Assembly: GCF_902488755.1 (NCBI RefSeq)
Contig: NZ_CABTXF010000010.1
Span: forward strand, 1 to 34,931
DNA: 34,931 nucleotides
Source of the DNA: an uncultured Murdochiella sp.
GTDB taxonomy: Bacteria; Bacillota; Clostridia; Tissierellales; Peptoniphilaceae
Direction: 5' to 3'
Positions 23,278 through 32,004 of the stretch are shown in pieces (position 1 is the first letter of the stretch; every line of letters begins with the position of its first letter). The notes under the pieces are model-generated. The model did not search any database and had not been told where the DNA came from. It was given only the letters and a program-made list of their open reading frames with translations. Position numbers and translations under genes: made by a program.

Positions 23278-24546
23278 TTAGGCGCGTACCATCTGACGGT
23301 CTTTTACGATACATTTTCCGTTTTTATAGACTTCTACGGCGTGGTTCGTTGCAAAATAGTAGAGCAGATAGTCCAGATTCGGAACGGCAAAGACGGTAAG
23401 ATCGGCATTTTTGCCTTTGTCCAGAGAGCCTACCGTTTTCTCGCGATGGACGGAGTAAGCGGCGTTAATGGTAACGGCGTTATAGACTTCCGTCGGTGTC
23501 ATGCGCAAATAGAGGCAGCCCAGCTGCATGACGAATTGGAGATTCGCCATGGGGCAGGAGCCCGGATTGGAATCGGTGGTGATGGTAATCGCCATGCCGG
23601 CATCCATCATTTTCCGCGCCGGCGCATACGTGTCCTCCATAAGGGAGAATGTCGTTGCCGGAAGAAGATCACCGATGACATGCGCATCCGCCAGTTTTTG
23701 AATGTCCTCATCGGTAATGACCATCAAATGTTCCGCACTGGTAGCACCCACTTCCGCAGCAACCGCAGAACCACCGATGGACTCAATTTCATCGGCATGA
23801 ATGCGAAGAGCAAAGCCTTCCTTCTTTGCTGCCTCCAAAAGTCGTCTGGACTGCTCGGCGCTGTAAACGCCTGAATCACAGAACACATCCACAAATTCAG
23901 CAAGATGTTCTTCTTTTACTTTCGGCAGCATCGTGATGATTTCGTCAATCAGCGGATCCGGATTCTCTTTGTATTCGGGCGGAATGACATGCGCCGCCAT
24001 AAAGGTGGAAACCAAATCAACCGGCAGATCTTCATTGAGCTTTTTGACCACTTCGAGTTGGCGTTTCTCGGTTTCCCAATTCAGACCGTAGCCGCTTTTC
24101 GCTTCGACCGTCGTCACGCCGTGAATCATCATCTGTTCCAACAGGTCTTTGGATTTGTCGTACAGCGTCTCGAAAGAAGATTCGCGCGTCGCTTTCAGCG
24201 TCGAAAGAATACCGCCGCCTTCCGCCAAGATATCCAGATAGCTCATCCCGTTGAGTTTTTTGGAAAACTCATGCTCGCGGCTTCCGCCGTAAACCAGATG
24301 GGTATGGCAATCAATCAGTCCCGGTGTGGCGACCATACCGTGTCGTTCTTCCACGATGGTGTTTTCGTCCATCAGTTCTGCGGGTACTTCGCCCTCTCCG
24401 ATGGCGAGAATTTTGTCGTCCGCAAAGGCGACGTAAGCGTCTTTCAAAATCGTCGCCTCATTCATCTCTTTGCCCCGAAGCGGATGCCCCGGATCATGTG
24501 GAACAAAGAGTTCATTGAAATGGGTGAGAATTCGTGTTGCAGTCAT
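23278..24546 (-). CDS. hutI: Imidazolonepropionase
   Basis: Third step of histidine breakdown: hydrolyses 4-imidazolone-5-propionate to N-formimino-L-glutamate. The 422 residues belong to the amidohydrolase fold with the metal-binding DCHTHLVYGGSRE (79-91; H81 and H83). ATTVEAKSGYGL-type and ADEIESIGGSA segments and TTDSNPGS provide further metal and substrate ligands. ATG at 24544-24546 has GAGGAGG 5 nt upstream. It is divergent from hutU and leads the minus-strand set hutI-ftcD-fhs-fchA, although the 250-nt gap before ftcD leaves room for an extra start or processing site. Confidence 0.97.
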   Translation of the reverse strand: MTATRILTHFNELFVPHDPGHPLRGKEMNEATILKDAYVAFADDKILAIGEGEVPAELMDENTIVEERHGMVATPGLIDCHTHLVYGGSREHEFSKKLNGMSYLDILAEGGGILSTLKATRESSFETLYDKSKDLLEQMMIHGVTTVEAKSGYGLNWETEKRQLEVVKKLNEDLPVDLVSTFMAAHVIPPEYKENPDPLIDEIITMLPKVKEEHLAEFVDVFCDSGVYSAEQSRRLLEAAKKEGFALRIHADEIESIGGSAVAAEVGATSAEHLMVITDEDIQKLADAHVIGDLLPATTFSLMEDTYAPARKMMDAGMAITITTDSNPGSCPMANLQFVMQLGCLYLRMTPTEVYNAVTINAAYSVHREKTVGSLDKGKNADLTVFAVPNLDYLLYYFATNHAVEVYKNGKCIVKDRQMVRA

Positions 24547-24862
24547 AGTTCCTCCTCAAGTTCGATACGTAGATACATCTTTAGTAGCGTGGTTACATGG
24601 GATATCTTTTGCCCGTTTGTCTGTTTCTATAAGACAGGCTTTCTATTATCATGGATACCCATTCTTTCTCTTTTCTCAGTTTGTTTATCGTGCGTCAAAA
24701 GGACGACGACGTAGCGGTTGGAGGAAAGACAGGAAAGAATTAGACGCTTAGAGAAAAAACAGAAATGTTCATAGACTGTATAAAGACGAGCCATGCGTAG
24801 GATGAGCATATCGACAAATGAAAACCATTTCGCAGGATGGTAGGGTATTGAAGGAGGAAAAC
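24547..24862. promoter_or_regulatory. Divergent hutI/hutU control region
   Basis: 316 bp without a gene between two divergent pathway genes. A TATAAA at 24779-24784 is the best -10 for hutU, but its -35 (AAAACA) is poor, consistent with a promoter that needs an activator. No confident hutI promoter was found. No repeat matching the hutH-side dyads (8581-8608 or 8780-8816) was recognised here. Confidence 0.35.
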
Positions 24863-26884
24863 ATGTTGGAGAACAAACAGATTGAGGAGGCCATGACCAT
24901 TCGTTTGGAAATGGATGAGCTTCCGGAAATGCCAAAGTTCCAGGAGGGCATCCGTCGCGCTCCGGACCGTGGCTTCCGTCTGACACAGTCGCAAACGGAA
25001 GTGGCGCTGAAAAATGCGCTGCGCTATATTCCGGAGAAATTCCATGAACAATTGATTCCGGAATTTTTGGAAGAATTGAAAACGCGCGGCCGTATCTATG
25101 GTTATCGTTTCCGTCCGGAAGGCCGTATCTACGGCAAACCGATTGACGAATACGAAGGAAAATGCCTTGACGGCAAAGCCTTCCAGGTCATGATCGATAA
25201 CAACTTGGATTTTGACGTGGCATTGTATCCGTATGAGTTAGTCACGTATGGGGAAACCGGCTCGGTTTGCCACGACTGGATGCAATATCGTCTGATCAAG
25301 AAGTACTTAGAGAACCTGACGGACGAGACCACCCTGGTTATGGAGTCCGGTCATCCGCTTGGTTTATTCAAATCCCGCAAAAATTCGCCGCGCGTCATCA
25401 TCACGAACGGCTTGCTGATTGGCGAATACGACAATCACGAAGACTGGGAAATCGCCGAAGAAATGGGCGTGACCAACTACGGACAGATGACTGCCGGCGG
25501 TTGGATGTATATCGGTCCCCAGGGCATCGTTCACGGTACGTTCAACACCATTCTCAATGCCGGACGTTTGAAGTTAGGACTTTCCGCTGAAGACGATCTT
25601 TCCGGAAAACTCTTTGTCACTTCCGGTTTGGGCGGTATGAGCGGCGCACAAGGTAAAGCTGCCGAAATCGCACATGCCGTCGGCATTGTCGCCGAAGTGG
25701 ATATCAGCCGTATCGAAACGCGCTTAGAGCAAGGTTGGATTTCCAAATTGGCAGAAACGCCGGAAGAAGCGGTTAAGATGGCGAAAGAATCCCTCGAAAA
25801 GAAGGAAGCCATGTCCATCGCCTATCACGGCAACATCGTCGATCTTCTGGAATACATGTACGAGAACAACGTACACATCGACCTGCTTTCCGACCAGACC
25901 TCCTGCCACAATGTATATGACGGCGGCTACTGCCCGGTGGGCATCTCCTTCGAAGAGCGCACGCGTATGCTCGCAGAAGATCATGACGGCTTCATCAAAC
26001 TGGTAGACAAAACGCTGGCACGTCACTTCGCCATCATCAAGAAACTGACCGAGAAGGGCACCTACTTCTTCGATTACGGTAACTCGTTCATGAAGGCGAT
26101 TTATGACTCCGGCGTCAAAGAAATCTCCAAGAACGGCATCGATGATAAGGAAGGCTTCATCTGGCCGAGCTACGTGGAAGATATTATGGGACCGCTGCTG
26201 TTTGACTATGGCTATGGCCCGTTCCGCTGGGTATGCCTCTCCGGAAAACATGAAGACTTGGTCGCCACTGACCATGCCGCGATGGATGCGATTGATCCGA
26301 ATCGTCGCTATCAGGATCGTGATAACTACAACTGGATTCGCGACGCAGAAGAGAACAAACTGGTCGTCGGTACCGAAGCCCGTATTCTTTATCAGGATGA
26401 AGAAGGTCGCGTGAACATCGCTTTGGCATTCAACAAGCTGGTACGCGAAGGAAAAATCGGTCCGGTGATGATTGGCCGTGACCATCATGACGTATCCGGT
26501 ACGGATTCCCCGTTCCGCGAAACGTCCAACATTTATGATGGCTCCAAAGTATGCGCCGACATGGCGATTCAGACCTACGCCGGAAACGCAGCGCGCGGCA
26601 TGAGTCTCATCGCTCTGCACAACGGCGGTGGTGTCGGCATTGGCAAATCGATCAACGGCGGCTTTGGTTTAGTGCTGGATGGATCGGAGCGCGTGGACGA
26701 AATCATTCGCCTCTCGCTTTCATGGGATGTTATCGGTGGCGTTGCTCGCCGCAACTGGGCGCGCAATGAACACGCGATTGAAGTAGCGGTGGAATTCAAC
26801 AAGAAGCATCAGGATGCCCACATCACCATCCCGTATCTGGCGGACGAAGCGAAGGTAAAGGAAGCGGTAAAAAAACTGTTCTAA
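24863..26884 (+). CDS. hutU: Urocanate hydratase (long form)
   Basis: Second step of histidine breakdown: hydrates urocanate to 4-imidazolone-5-propionate with tightly bound NAD+. The 673 residues exceed the roughly 550 of the Bacillus/Pseudomonas enzyme; longer forms are known in anaerobes, and the extra length here lies in an N-terminal extension and internal insertions. The NAD-binding stretch SGLGGMSGAQGKA and the YNQMTAGGWMYIGPQGIVHG-like region are present as TNYGQMTAGGWMYIG and GIVHGTFNT. The conserved Cys motif appears as SDQTSCHNVYDGGYCPVG. ATG at 24863 is chosen over the in-frame start at 24818 because AAGGAGG lies 5 nt upstream. It is divergent from hutI and followed by an antiporter gene. 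Confidence 0.96.
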   Translation: MLENKQIEEAMTIRLEMDELPEMPKFQEGIRRAPDRGFRLTQSQTEVALKNALRYIPEKFHEQLIPEFLEELKTRGRIYGYRFRPEGRIYGKPIDEYEGKCLDGKAFQVMIDNNLDFDVALYPYELVTYGETGSVCHDWMQYRLIKKYLENLTDETTLVMESGHPLGLFKSRKNSPRVIITNGLLIGEYDNHEDWEIAEEMGVTNYGQMTAGGWMYIGPQGIVHGTFNTILNAGRLKLGLSAEDDLSGKLFVTSGLGGMSGAQGKAAEIAHAVGIVAEVDISRIETRLEQGWISKLAETPEEAVKMAKESLEKKEAMSIAYHGNIVDLLEYMYENNVHIDLLSDQTSCHNVYDGGYCPVGISFEERTRMLAEDHDGFIKLVDKTLARHFAIIKKLTEKGTYFFDYGNSFMKAIYDSGVKEISKNGIDDKEGFIWPSYVEDIMGPLLFDYGYGPFRWVCLSGKHEDLVATDHAAMDAIDPNRRYQDRDNYNWIRDAEENKLVVGTEARILYQDEEGRVNIALAFNKLVREGKIGPVMIGRDHHDVSGTDSPFRETSNIYDGSKVCADMAIQTYAGNAARGMSLIALHNGGGVGIGKSINGGFGLVLDGSERVDEIIRLSLSWDVIGGVARRNWARNEHAIEVAVEFNKKHQDAHITIPYLADEAKVKEAVKKLF

Positions 26885-26929
26885 AGGAACAACGCAGAAT
26901 CTCCTTTACGATACGTGATAGAAATACGT

Positions 26930-26935
26930 TATAAT
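26930..26935 (+). promoter_or_regulatory. -10 hexamer (TATAAT) for the antiporter gene
   Basis: Consensus TATAAT 46 nt after the hutU stop codon. A TTTACG 19 nt upstream may serve as -35. It implies a transcript starting near 26942 with a leader of about 167 nt. Confidence 0.45.
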
Positions 26936-26941
26936 GGAAAG

Positions 26942-27108
26942 AAAGTAAAGTAGGTTAACGGCTACCGCCTCGCCATGGTGCGAGGCGGCGTTCGCCGGAC
27001 AAGGGCGAGAGAGGGCTGTTGCCTCAGCAAACGGATGCATTGCGATGAGCGGAAAACGTTCACCGCATGGCTCCGAAAATCCCTGTGGGGAATAAGAAAG
27101 GAGTGCTT
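26942..27108 (+). promoter_or_regulatory. Structured, GC-rich 5' leader of the antiporter gene
   Basis: The leader holds a 9-bp perfect hairpin (CCGCCTCGC/GCGAGGCGG, 26965-26988, loop CATGGT), immediately followed by a CGGC/GCCG hairpin. Then come GCTG/CAGC and GAGC/GCTC pairings, and finally a TCCC/GGGA hairpin just before the ribosome site AAAGGAG. It does not match a riboswitch class recognised by eye. There is no T-run, so any control would be translational. Confidence 0.35.
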
Positions 27109-28644
27109 ATGAGCACCACTACAAAACGGGAAGTGCGTCTGCCCAGTTTTATTGAGGCAATTATTCCGATTCTCGTCATGGTCGGTCTGATGGTTTATGT
27201 TTTTGCCTTCAGTAACGAAGAGTATGACGCGGCGCACATGCCCTTGGTCGTTGCGTTGATCGTCACCTGCATTATTGGATTTATTTGTGGCCATACTTTC
27301 CAAGATATGCTGGAAGGAATTATGAACCGTATTAATGCAACATTGGAAGCTATTCTTATCCTTTTGACCGTCGGTCTGTTGGTTTCGTCCTTCATGATGT
27401 CGGGCACCATTCCTACCGTTATCTACTATGGGCTGGATCTCTTATCCCCCCAGTTCTTCCTTCCGGTAGGCTGCGTCCTCGTCTCCATCGTTGGTTTGGC
27501 CTGCGGTTCTTCTTGGACCGCCACCGCTACCATCGGTATTGCGTTCATGACCATCGGCGAAGGCTTGGGCATGAATCCGGCCATCACCGCCGGTATGGTT
27601 ATCTCCGGCGCGTATGTCGGTGACAAATTCTCGCCGCTGTCCGATACGACCAACTTGGCTGCCGGTGTTGCAGAAACCGGTCTTTTCGATCACGTTACCG
27701 CCATGGTTTCTACGACCTTCCCGGTTCTGATTATTTCGTTAATTATTTACACCTTCATCGGTTTATCTAGCGGCTCTGTTGCCGGTTATGATCCGTCGAT
27801 TGCCGAAGGCATCCGGACGGCCATTGCGGAACATTTCAACACGAACCCGCTTGTCATGTTGCCGATTCTTGTCATCATCGCAGTTTGCTTGCTTCGTATC
27901 CCGGGACTTCCCGGTATTCTGATTTCGGTTGTGACCGGTGTTGTTTTCGCCTTGATTTTCCAGGGCACACAGAGCTTGGCGAACATTTTCTCCATTTTGC
28001 ACTTTGGTCCGGTCGTTGAAACCGGTAACGAGTTCTTAGATGCCGCGCTTGCCAAAGGCGGTATGGATAACCAGATGTGGACGGTTAACTTAATCCTCTT
28101 AGCGGTTGCTTTCGGCGGTGCGCTGGAACGCTGCGGTATTGTTGAGCGTCTCTTCGGTGGTATTAAGAAGAAAATTCACAGCGTCCCTGGTTTGCTCTTT
28201 GCAACCATGCTGACATCCATCTTCTGCGACGCCGCGATGTGCGACCAGTTCTTGGGCATTGGTGTTCCGGCTCCGCTCTATGCTGATAAATACGATGAGT
28301 TGGGTCTTGGACGTAACATGCTCTCGAGAACGTTGGAAGATGCCGGTACGCTTTGGGCGGTTATGTTCCCGTGGACCGCTTGCGGTGCATATCAGATGAA
28401 GACTTTGGGCGTCAACCCGATCTATTACTTCCCGTTTGCGTTCGTCAACCTGCTGAACCCGATCTATGCGTTGATTACTGCGCTTTTGGGACGCAATATC
28501 TTCTGGGCGGACGGTGCCTTTACGAGCGTGTTTGGCAAAACCCGTCAGGGCAAAGTTGCCAAAGCGCCGAAAGAAGCACATGCTAAGGCCCTTAAGGCGC
28601 TGGAAGAAATGCGTCAAGCCGGTCGTGCTCCGCGCGTAAACTAA
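27109..28644 (+). CDS. NhaC-family Na+/H+ antiporter-like transporter
   Basis: 511 residues, about twelve hydrophobic segments, of the NhaC (NhaC/YheL-type, IT superfamily) family. Characteristic stretches are GLACGSSWTATATIGIAFM, MNPAITAGMVISGAYVGDKFSPLSDTTNLAAG (split halves of the family core), and SIFCDAAMCDQFLGIGVPAPLY in the second half. Some members exchange Na+ and H+, others exchange organic acids or amino-acid products (for example malate/lactate). ATG at 27109 has AAAGGAG 5 nt upstream and replaces the in-frame start at 27067. It follows hutU on the same strand, so a role in histidine uptake, product export or ion balance during histidine use is plausible but not shown. A terminator closes the unit. 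Confidence 0.85.
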   Translation: MSTTTKREVRLPSFIEAIIPILVMVGLMVYVFAFSNEEYDAAHMPLVVALIVTCIIGFICGHTFQDMLEGIMNRINATLEAILILLTVGLLVSSFMMSGTIPTVIYYGLDLLSPQFFLPVGCVLVSIVGLACGSSWTATATIGIAFMTIGEGLGMNPAITAGMVISGAYVGDKFSPLSDTTNLAAGVAETGLFDHVTAMVSTTFPVLIISLIIYTFIGLSSGSVAGYDPSIAEGIRTAIAEHFNTNPLVMLPILVIIAVCLLRIPGLPGILISVVTGVVFALIFQGTQSLANIFSILHFGPVVETGNEFLDAALAKGGMDNQMWTVNLILLAVAFGGALERCGIVERLFGGIKKKIHSVPGLLFATMLTSIFCDAAMCDQFLGIGVPAPLYADKYDELGLGRNMLSRTLEDAGTLWAVMFPWTACGAYQMKTLGVNPIYYFPFAFVNLLNPIYALITALLGRNIFWADGAFTSVFGKTRQGKVAKAPKEAHAKALKALEEMRQAGRAPRVN

Positions 28645-28721
28645 GACATGAACCGTTGACAAAAACAGATTCCTATCGGTGACGTTTTACTGAACGACGC
28701 CTGATTCGGAATATGAAAAAG

Positions 28722-28774
28722 AAAGCGCACCTGTTGCCGAGCTTATGAGCCGACAGCCGGTGCGCTTTTTGTCT
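28722..28774 (+). terminator. Intrinsic terminator after the antiporter gene
   Basis: AAAGCGCACC/GGTGCGCTTT 10-bp stem with a further short inner pairing, followed by TTTTTG. It lies about 80 nt after the stop codon. Confidence 0.8.
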
Positions 28775-28850
28775 ATTTTCTTCATATTATCGATGACGTG
28801 ACGGCGACTAATGCGCAAGCACTTATCGTCTATTTTGCGGAAGGGTAGTA

Positions 28851-28856
28851 TATAAT
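28851..28856 (+). promoter_or_regulatory. -10 hexamer (TATAAT) of the PH-like/SPFH unit
   Basis: Consensus TATAAT 73 nt before the next start codon. No good -35 was found at normal spacing. Confidence 0.4.
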
Positions 28857-28929
28857 AAACATAGCTACTTCTTACGGAGCACAATTTACGCAGAATGATT
28901 CTTACGAAAAAAAGAAGGGAACAAACCGA

Positions 28930-29445
28930 ATGAAATCCAGTCTGGATAAAAAATGCCCATGGCATGACGACCACGAAGCGATAGAGATGCAACAGGCTAA
29001 TTACCGCAAAAAATGGGTTATGCCGTATACCTTTATAATGGTGTTTTTTTGTATCGGTCTGGGCATTTTTACGAAGTATCGCATCTCCATTCTTCTCGGC
29101 TTGCTGGTGCTTTTGGCGGTAACGACGAAACGCTATGCCGCAGTGACGTCAAAAGGATTTGAACAGTTTTCCAACATGTATCTTTTTACCAATTACCGCG
29201 TGGTTGTCTGGGACGATATCGATACCATTACTTATGAAAAATTGTCGGATCATCCCGAGAATTCGTTGCTTTATTTCACACATGGGGATGTGACGTCGCG
29301 AGCTATTTTTCCAACGGCGGAGCGCAAGCGCATTCTTCGTTTGGCGGAAAAATACCATCCGGGCATCAAGATTCATGACGGTGCCGTTTTCAAAGAAGAA
29401 GTGCGAAAAAAATACGAAAAAAAACGAACCGAAAAAAAGAAATAA
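28930..29445 (+). CDS. Membrane protein of unknown function with a PH-like cytoplasmic domain
   Basis: 171 residues. Two membrane segments (about 34-50 and 53-68) are followed by a soluble domain of about 100 residues. This reads as a strand-rich PH-like fold of the kind seen in small bacterial membrane proteins, with a very lysine-rich C-terminus. No catalytic motif is visible and no family was recognised. ATG at 28930 has GAAGGGA about 10 nt upstream. It is followed at 100 nt by the SPFH/zinc-ribbon gene in the same direction, and a single strong terminator lies after the third gene, so the three may form one unit. A TATAGT at 29461 could also start the next gene independently. Confidence 0.6.
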   Translation: MKSSLDKKCPWHDDHEAIEMQQANYRKKWVMPYTFIMVFFCIGLGIFTKYRISILLGLLVLLAVTTKRYAAVTSKGFEQFSNMYLFTNYRVVVWDDIDTITYEKLSDHPENSLLYFTHGDVTSRAIFPTAERKRILRLAEKYHPGIKIHDGAVFKEEVRKKYEKKRTEKKK

Positions 29446-29545
29446 AGTTTCAAGTACGGGTATAGTAAAGACAAATCGGAGACAAACAGAAGGACGAAAG
29501 AAGCGTTTCGCATAGCGAGCGCATCACCGAACCAAGGAGGCATGC

Positions 29546-30829
29546 ATGGGCATTATTCGCGCAATCACCAGTGCAATCGGCGGCGGTTTAGGTGACGAAT
29601 GGTTGGAAGTCTATGAATCGGACAAGATGAGCCCGACCACGATCACCGCACCCGGCGTGATCGTCCGCAAGAACGATCCGCGAAACAACAACAAGAAAGG
29701 AACGGCGGACACCATCTCCAATGGTTCGCTTATCCAAGTCAAAGAAGGACAGTTCATGCTTCTGGTCGATGGCGGAAAGGTCATCGATTATACCGGTGAA
29801 GCAGGCTACTTCAAAGTCGATAATTCTTCGATGCCGTCTCTCTTTAACGGGGAGTTTGGCGACACGCTGAAAGAGACCTTTAATCGTGTACGCTTTTCGG
29901 GATCTACGCCGTATAAACAGACGACGTATTTCCTGAATATGCAGGAAGTGCGCGGATTGAAATTCGGTACACCCGCGCCGGTCAATTACTTTGATAATTT
30001 CTACAATGCTGAGCTGTTCTTACGGGCGCACGGCTCGTACACCATTCGCATTACCGACCCGTTGAAGTTCTATGTGGAGGTCGCCGATCATGATGCGAAT
30101 AGCAGCATCGAGGTAGAAGATATCAGCGAACAGTATCGCAATGAGTTCCTGACGGCATTTCAGACGGCACTCAATAAGATGAGTGCGGATGGTGAGCGCA
30201 TTTCGTTTGTTCTTTCTCGCGGAGACCAGCTTGCGGAATATATGCAGGATGTCTTGGATGAGAAATGGCAGGAATTGCGTGGTTTCCAGATTGAATCGGT
30301 CGCCATCGCCTCCATCTCCTACGATGAAGAATCGCAAAAACTCATCAACATGCGCAATCAGGGCGCGATGCTTTCCGACGCCTCTATTCGCGAAGGCTAT
30401 GTGCAGGGTTCTGTGGCAAGAGGTCTGGAAGCGGCTGGCAGCAACGAAGCCGGTGCAGGACAGGGCTTCTTCGGTATGGGCGTTGGCATGTCCACCATCG
30501 GGGGCGGTTTCGGTCAGTTCTCTCAGAATAACGCCGAACAGATTCGTCAGCAGCAGGCGCAGCAAGCGGCACCAGCCGCCAATCCGACGGAAGGTGCGGC
30601 GGCTCCGGTGGAAGGCGGCATGGTCATGGGCACCGTGCAGACACCATCTTCGGAAAGTGGCTGGGCTTGCCCCAAGTGCGGAACCCAAAACAGTGGAAAA
30701 TTCTGCGTCGAATGCGGAACCAAGAAACCGGAAGAGGCGAAATGCCCGAAGTGCGGCCATGCGGTGACACCGGACGCGCGGTTCTGTCCGGAATGCGGCG
30801 AGAATCTCCAACCTCCTGTAGAAGAGTAA
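29546..30829 (+). CDS. SPFH-domain protein with C-terminal double zinc ribbon (YdjI-like)
   Basis: 427 residues. Residues 1 to about 290 form an SPFH/band-7-like domain of the virion-core-protein/YdjI type: MGIIRAITSAIGG and GDEWLEVYESD at the start, ISNGSLIQVKEGQ, and FSGSTPYKQTTYFLN are typical. A glycine/glutamine/alanine-rich linker follows (about 300-365), then two zinc ribbons with CPKCGTQNSGKFCVECG and CPKCGHAVTPDARFCPECG, that is four CxxC pairs. ATG at 29546 has AAGGAGG 5 nt upstream; an ATG four bases earlier is out of frame. Such proteins assemble into membrane-associated complexes, often in stress operons. There is no signal peptide, so it acts inside the cell. Confidence 0.85.
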   Translation: MGIIRAITSAIGGGLGDEWLEVYESDKMSPTTITAPGVIVRKNDPRNNNKKGTADTISNGSLIQVKEGQFMLLVDGGKVIDYTGEAGYFKVDNSSMPSLFNGEFGDTLKETFNRVRFSGSTPYKQTTYFLNMQEVRGLKFGTPAPVNYFDNFYNAELFLRAHGSYTIRITDPLKFYVEVADHDANSSIEVEDISEQYRNEFLTAFQTALNKMSADGERISFVLSRGDQLAEYMQDVLDEKWQELRGFQIESVAIASISYDEESQKLINMRNQGAMLSDASIREGYVQGSVARGLEAAGSNEAGAGQGFFGMGVGMSTIGGGFGQFSQNNAEQIRQQQAQQAAPAANPTEGAAAPVEGGMVMGTVQTPSSESGWACPKCGTQNSGKFCVECGTKKPEEAKCPKCGHAVTPDARFCPECGENLQPPVEE

Positions 30830-30881
30830 GCATACGGAAGTAGGATACGACCCTGAACGGGTGAAAGAGAAAGGAGTTGTT

Positions 30882-31088
30882 TTGGACAACGAAAGAATTA
30901 ACCAACAAAACGAAGAAGCGATGAAGGCCAATAACGACCAGATGAATCGCAACGAACGCAACACTGATTTTTATATCAACCATGCCATCAGCGACGAGAA
31001 GCCGATTGAGGTGCATGAAGAAGGCGAAACGGAAAAAGAAAAAGCCGAAAAGGCGGAAAAACTGAGCGGACAGAAGAACGAGAAATAA
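30882..31088 (+). CDS. Small highly charged protein of unknown function
   Basis: 68 residues, rich in Asn, Glu and Lys, with no hydrophobic segment; it is probably disordered, or helical at its C-terminus (EKEKAEKAEKL). Start: TTG at 30882 is preferred because AAGGAG lies 5 nt upstream; the in-frame GTG at 30861 lies before that ribosome site and has none of its own. It follows the SPFH gene by 52 nt and precedes the unit's terminator, suggesting a role with the SPFH protein. No family was recognised. Confidence 0.6.
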   Translation: MDNERINQQNEEAMKANNDQMNRNERNTDFYINHAISDEKPIEVHEEGETEKEKAEKAEKLSGQKNEK

Positions 31089-31113
31089 GAGCTCCGCATA
31101 AGGAATAGAAAGA

Positions 31114-31152
31114 AAGCGACTCGATGCGTTTGGCGTGTCGGGTCGCTTTTTT
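31114..31152 (+). terminator. Intrinsic terminator of the SPFH unit
   Basis: An 11-bp stem (AAGCGACTCGA/TCGGGTCGCTT, one G-U) over a 13-nt loop, followed by a T-run through 31152. Confidence 0.85.
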
Positions 31153-31222
31153 GCCCATATCTTTGTTCTTTTGTTCGCTTATATCTCTATCGCAGTTATA
31201 AAAGCACAATAAAGCATAAAAA

Positions 31223-31293
31223 AGCGGCTGACGGGAATCGAACCCGCGCATCCGGCTTGGGAAGCCGGTGTTCTACCATTGAACTACAGCCGC
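31223..31293 (-). tRNA. tRNA-Gly (anticodon CCC)
   Basis: A complete cloverleaf of 71 nt on the minus strand: acceptor GCGGCTG/CAGCCGC, D-arm with TAGTTCAATGGTAGA, anticodon stem CCGGC/GCCGG with loop TTCCCAA (anticodon CCC), and T-arm GCGGGTTCGATTCCCGT with the TTCGA loop. The 3' CCA is not encoded. The short D-arm and no long variable loop agree with tRNA-Gly. Confidence 0.95.
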
Positions 31294-31393
31294 GTGTAAA
31301 AAGTATCCTGTTTTATCGGAACATCCCTATGGTAACACTTTTCCTGCCGATACGCTACAATGGGCATAACAATTGTCGAAAGGAAGGCGAATT

Positions 31394-31918
31394 ATGCAGG
31401 ATATTCTTCTTGTGATTGATATGCAAAACGATTTTATTGACGGCGCATTAGGTTCGAAAGCAGCGCAGGCGATTGTACCGTATGTGGTGGAGCGTGTGAA
31501 ACAATTTGAAGGAACGGTTCTTTTCACCCGCGATACCCATCGCGCCAATTACCTCGAAACGCAGGAAGGGCGAAATCTTCCGGTGGAACACTGCCTGCGC
31601 GATACGAACGGTTGGCAGATTCATCCAGAGTTGGAAGCGTTGCGGAAAACCGACCCCATTGACAAGGTAACCTTCGGCGCAGCCTCTCTTCCGGCGGTTC
31701 TCTCGGATTTGGACGACCGCGACCGCATTTCTTCTATTACTCTTCTGGGGCTGGACACCGACATTTGCGTGATTTCCAATGCTTTGCTCATCAAAGCCTT
31801 TTTTCCGGAAATTCCGATTCAAGTGGATGCGCAGGGTTGCGCCGGTGTTACGCCTATCTCGCATAAGACGGCGTTAGACGCTATGAAAGCCTGTCAAATA
31901 ACCATTTTGAACGCCTAA
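31394..31918 (+). CDS. Isochorismatase-like cysteine hydrolase
   Basis: 174 residues of the isochorismatase/nicotinamidase-like fold. The catalytic triad is visible as D9 (VIDMQNDF), K91 (DKVTFGA) and C125 (DTDICV). Possible metal ligands D47 and H49 (RDTHRANY) and H66 (VEHCL) resemble nicotinamidase-type enzymes, as does the LPVEHCLRDTNGWQIHPEL segment. The substrate cannot be assigned; nicotinamide or another small amide is possible. ATG at 31394 has AGGAAGG 6 nt upstream, and the in-frame ATG at 31373 lies before that site. A TACAAT -10 at 31356-31361, with GTAACA 18 nt before it, precedes the gene. It stands alone between the tRNA and the large secreted protein. Confidence 0.9.
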   Translation: MQDILLVIDMQNDFIDGALGSKAAQAIVPYVVERVKQFEGTVLFTRDTHRANYLETQEGRNLPVEHCLRDTNGWQIHPELEALRKTDPIDKVTFGAASLPAVLSDLDDRDRISSITLLGLDTDICVISNALLIKAFFPEIPIQVDAQGCAGVTPISHKTALDAMKACQITILNA

Positions 31919-31952
31919 TCCTGCCTTTCCAACGGACAAAGGAGAAGTGGGC

Positions 31953-31958
31953 TATAAT
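31953..31958 (+). promoter_or_regulatory. -10 hexamer (TATAAT) of the large secreted protein gene
   Basis: Consensus TATAAT 34 nt after the preceding stop codon and 52 nt before ATG 32005. The -35 is not convincing. Confidence 0.45.
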
Positions 31959-32004
31959 ATAAAAGTGATGAATCTTCATTTTGTAAGTATAAGGAGGAAA
32001 TAAG

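Noticed and set aside
24793..24843. A 16-codon ORF as a histidine leader peptide before hutU
   Set aside because: It has a single His, no attenuator hairpin and no ribosome site.
25724..26620. A 298-codon open frame opposite hutU
   Set aside because: Antisense shadow of a conserved enzyme; no ribosome site and no family resemblance.
27448..27453. C6 run inside the NhaC-type gene as a further phase switch
   Set aside because: Only six bases, inside a long intact conserved membrane protein; runs of this length are expected by chance.
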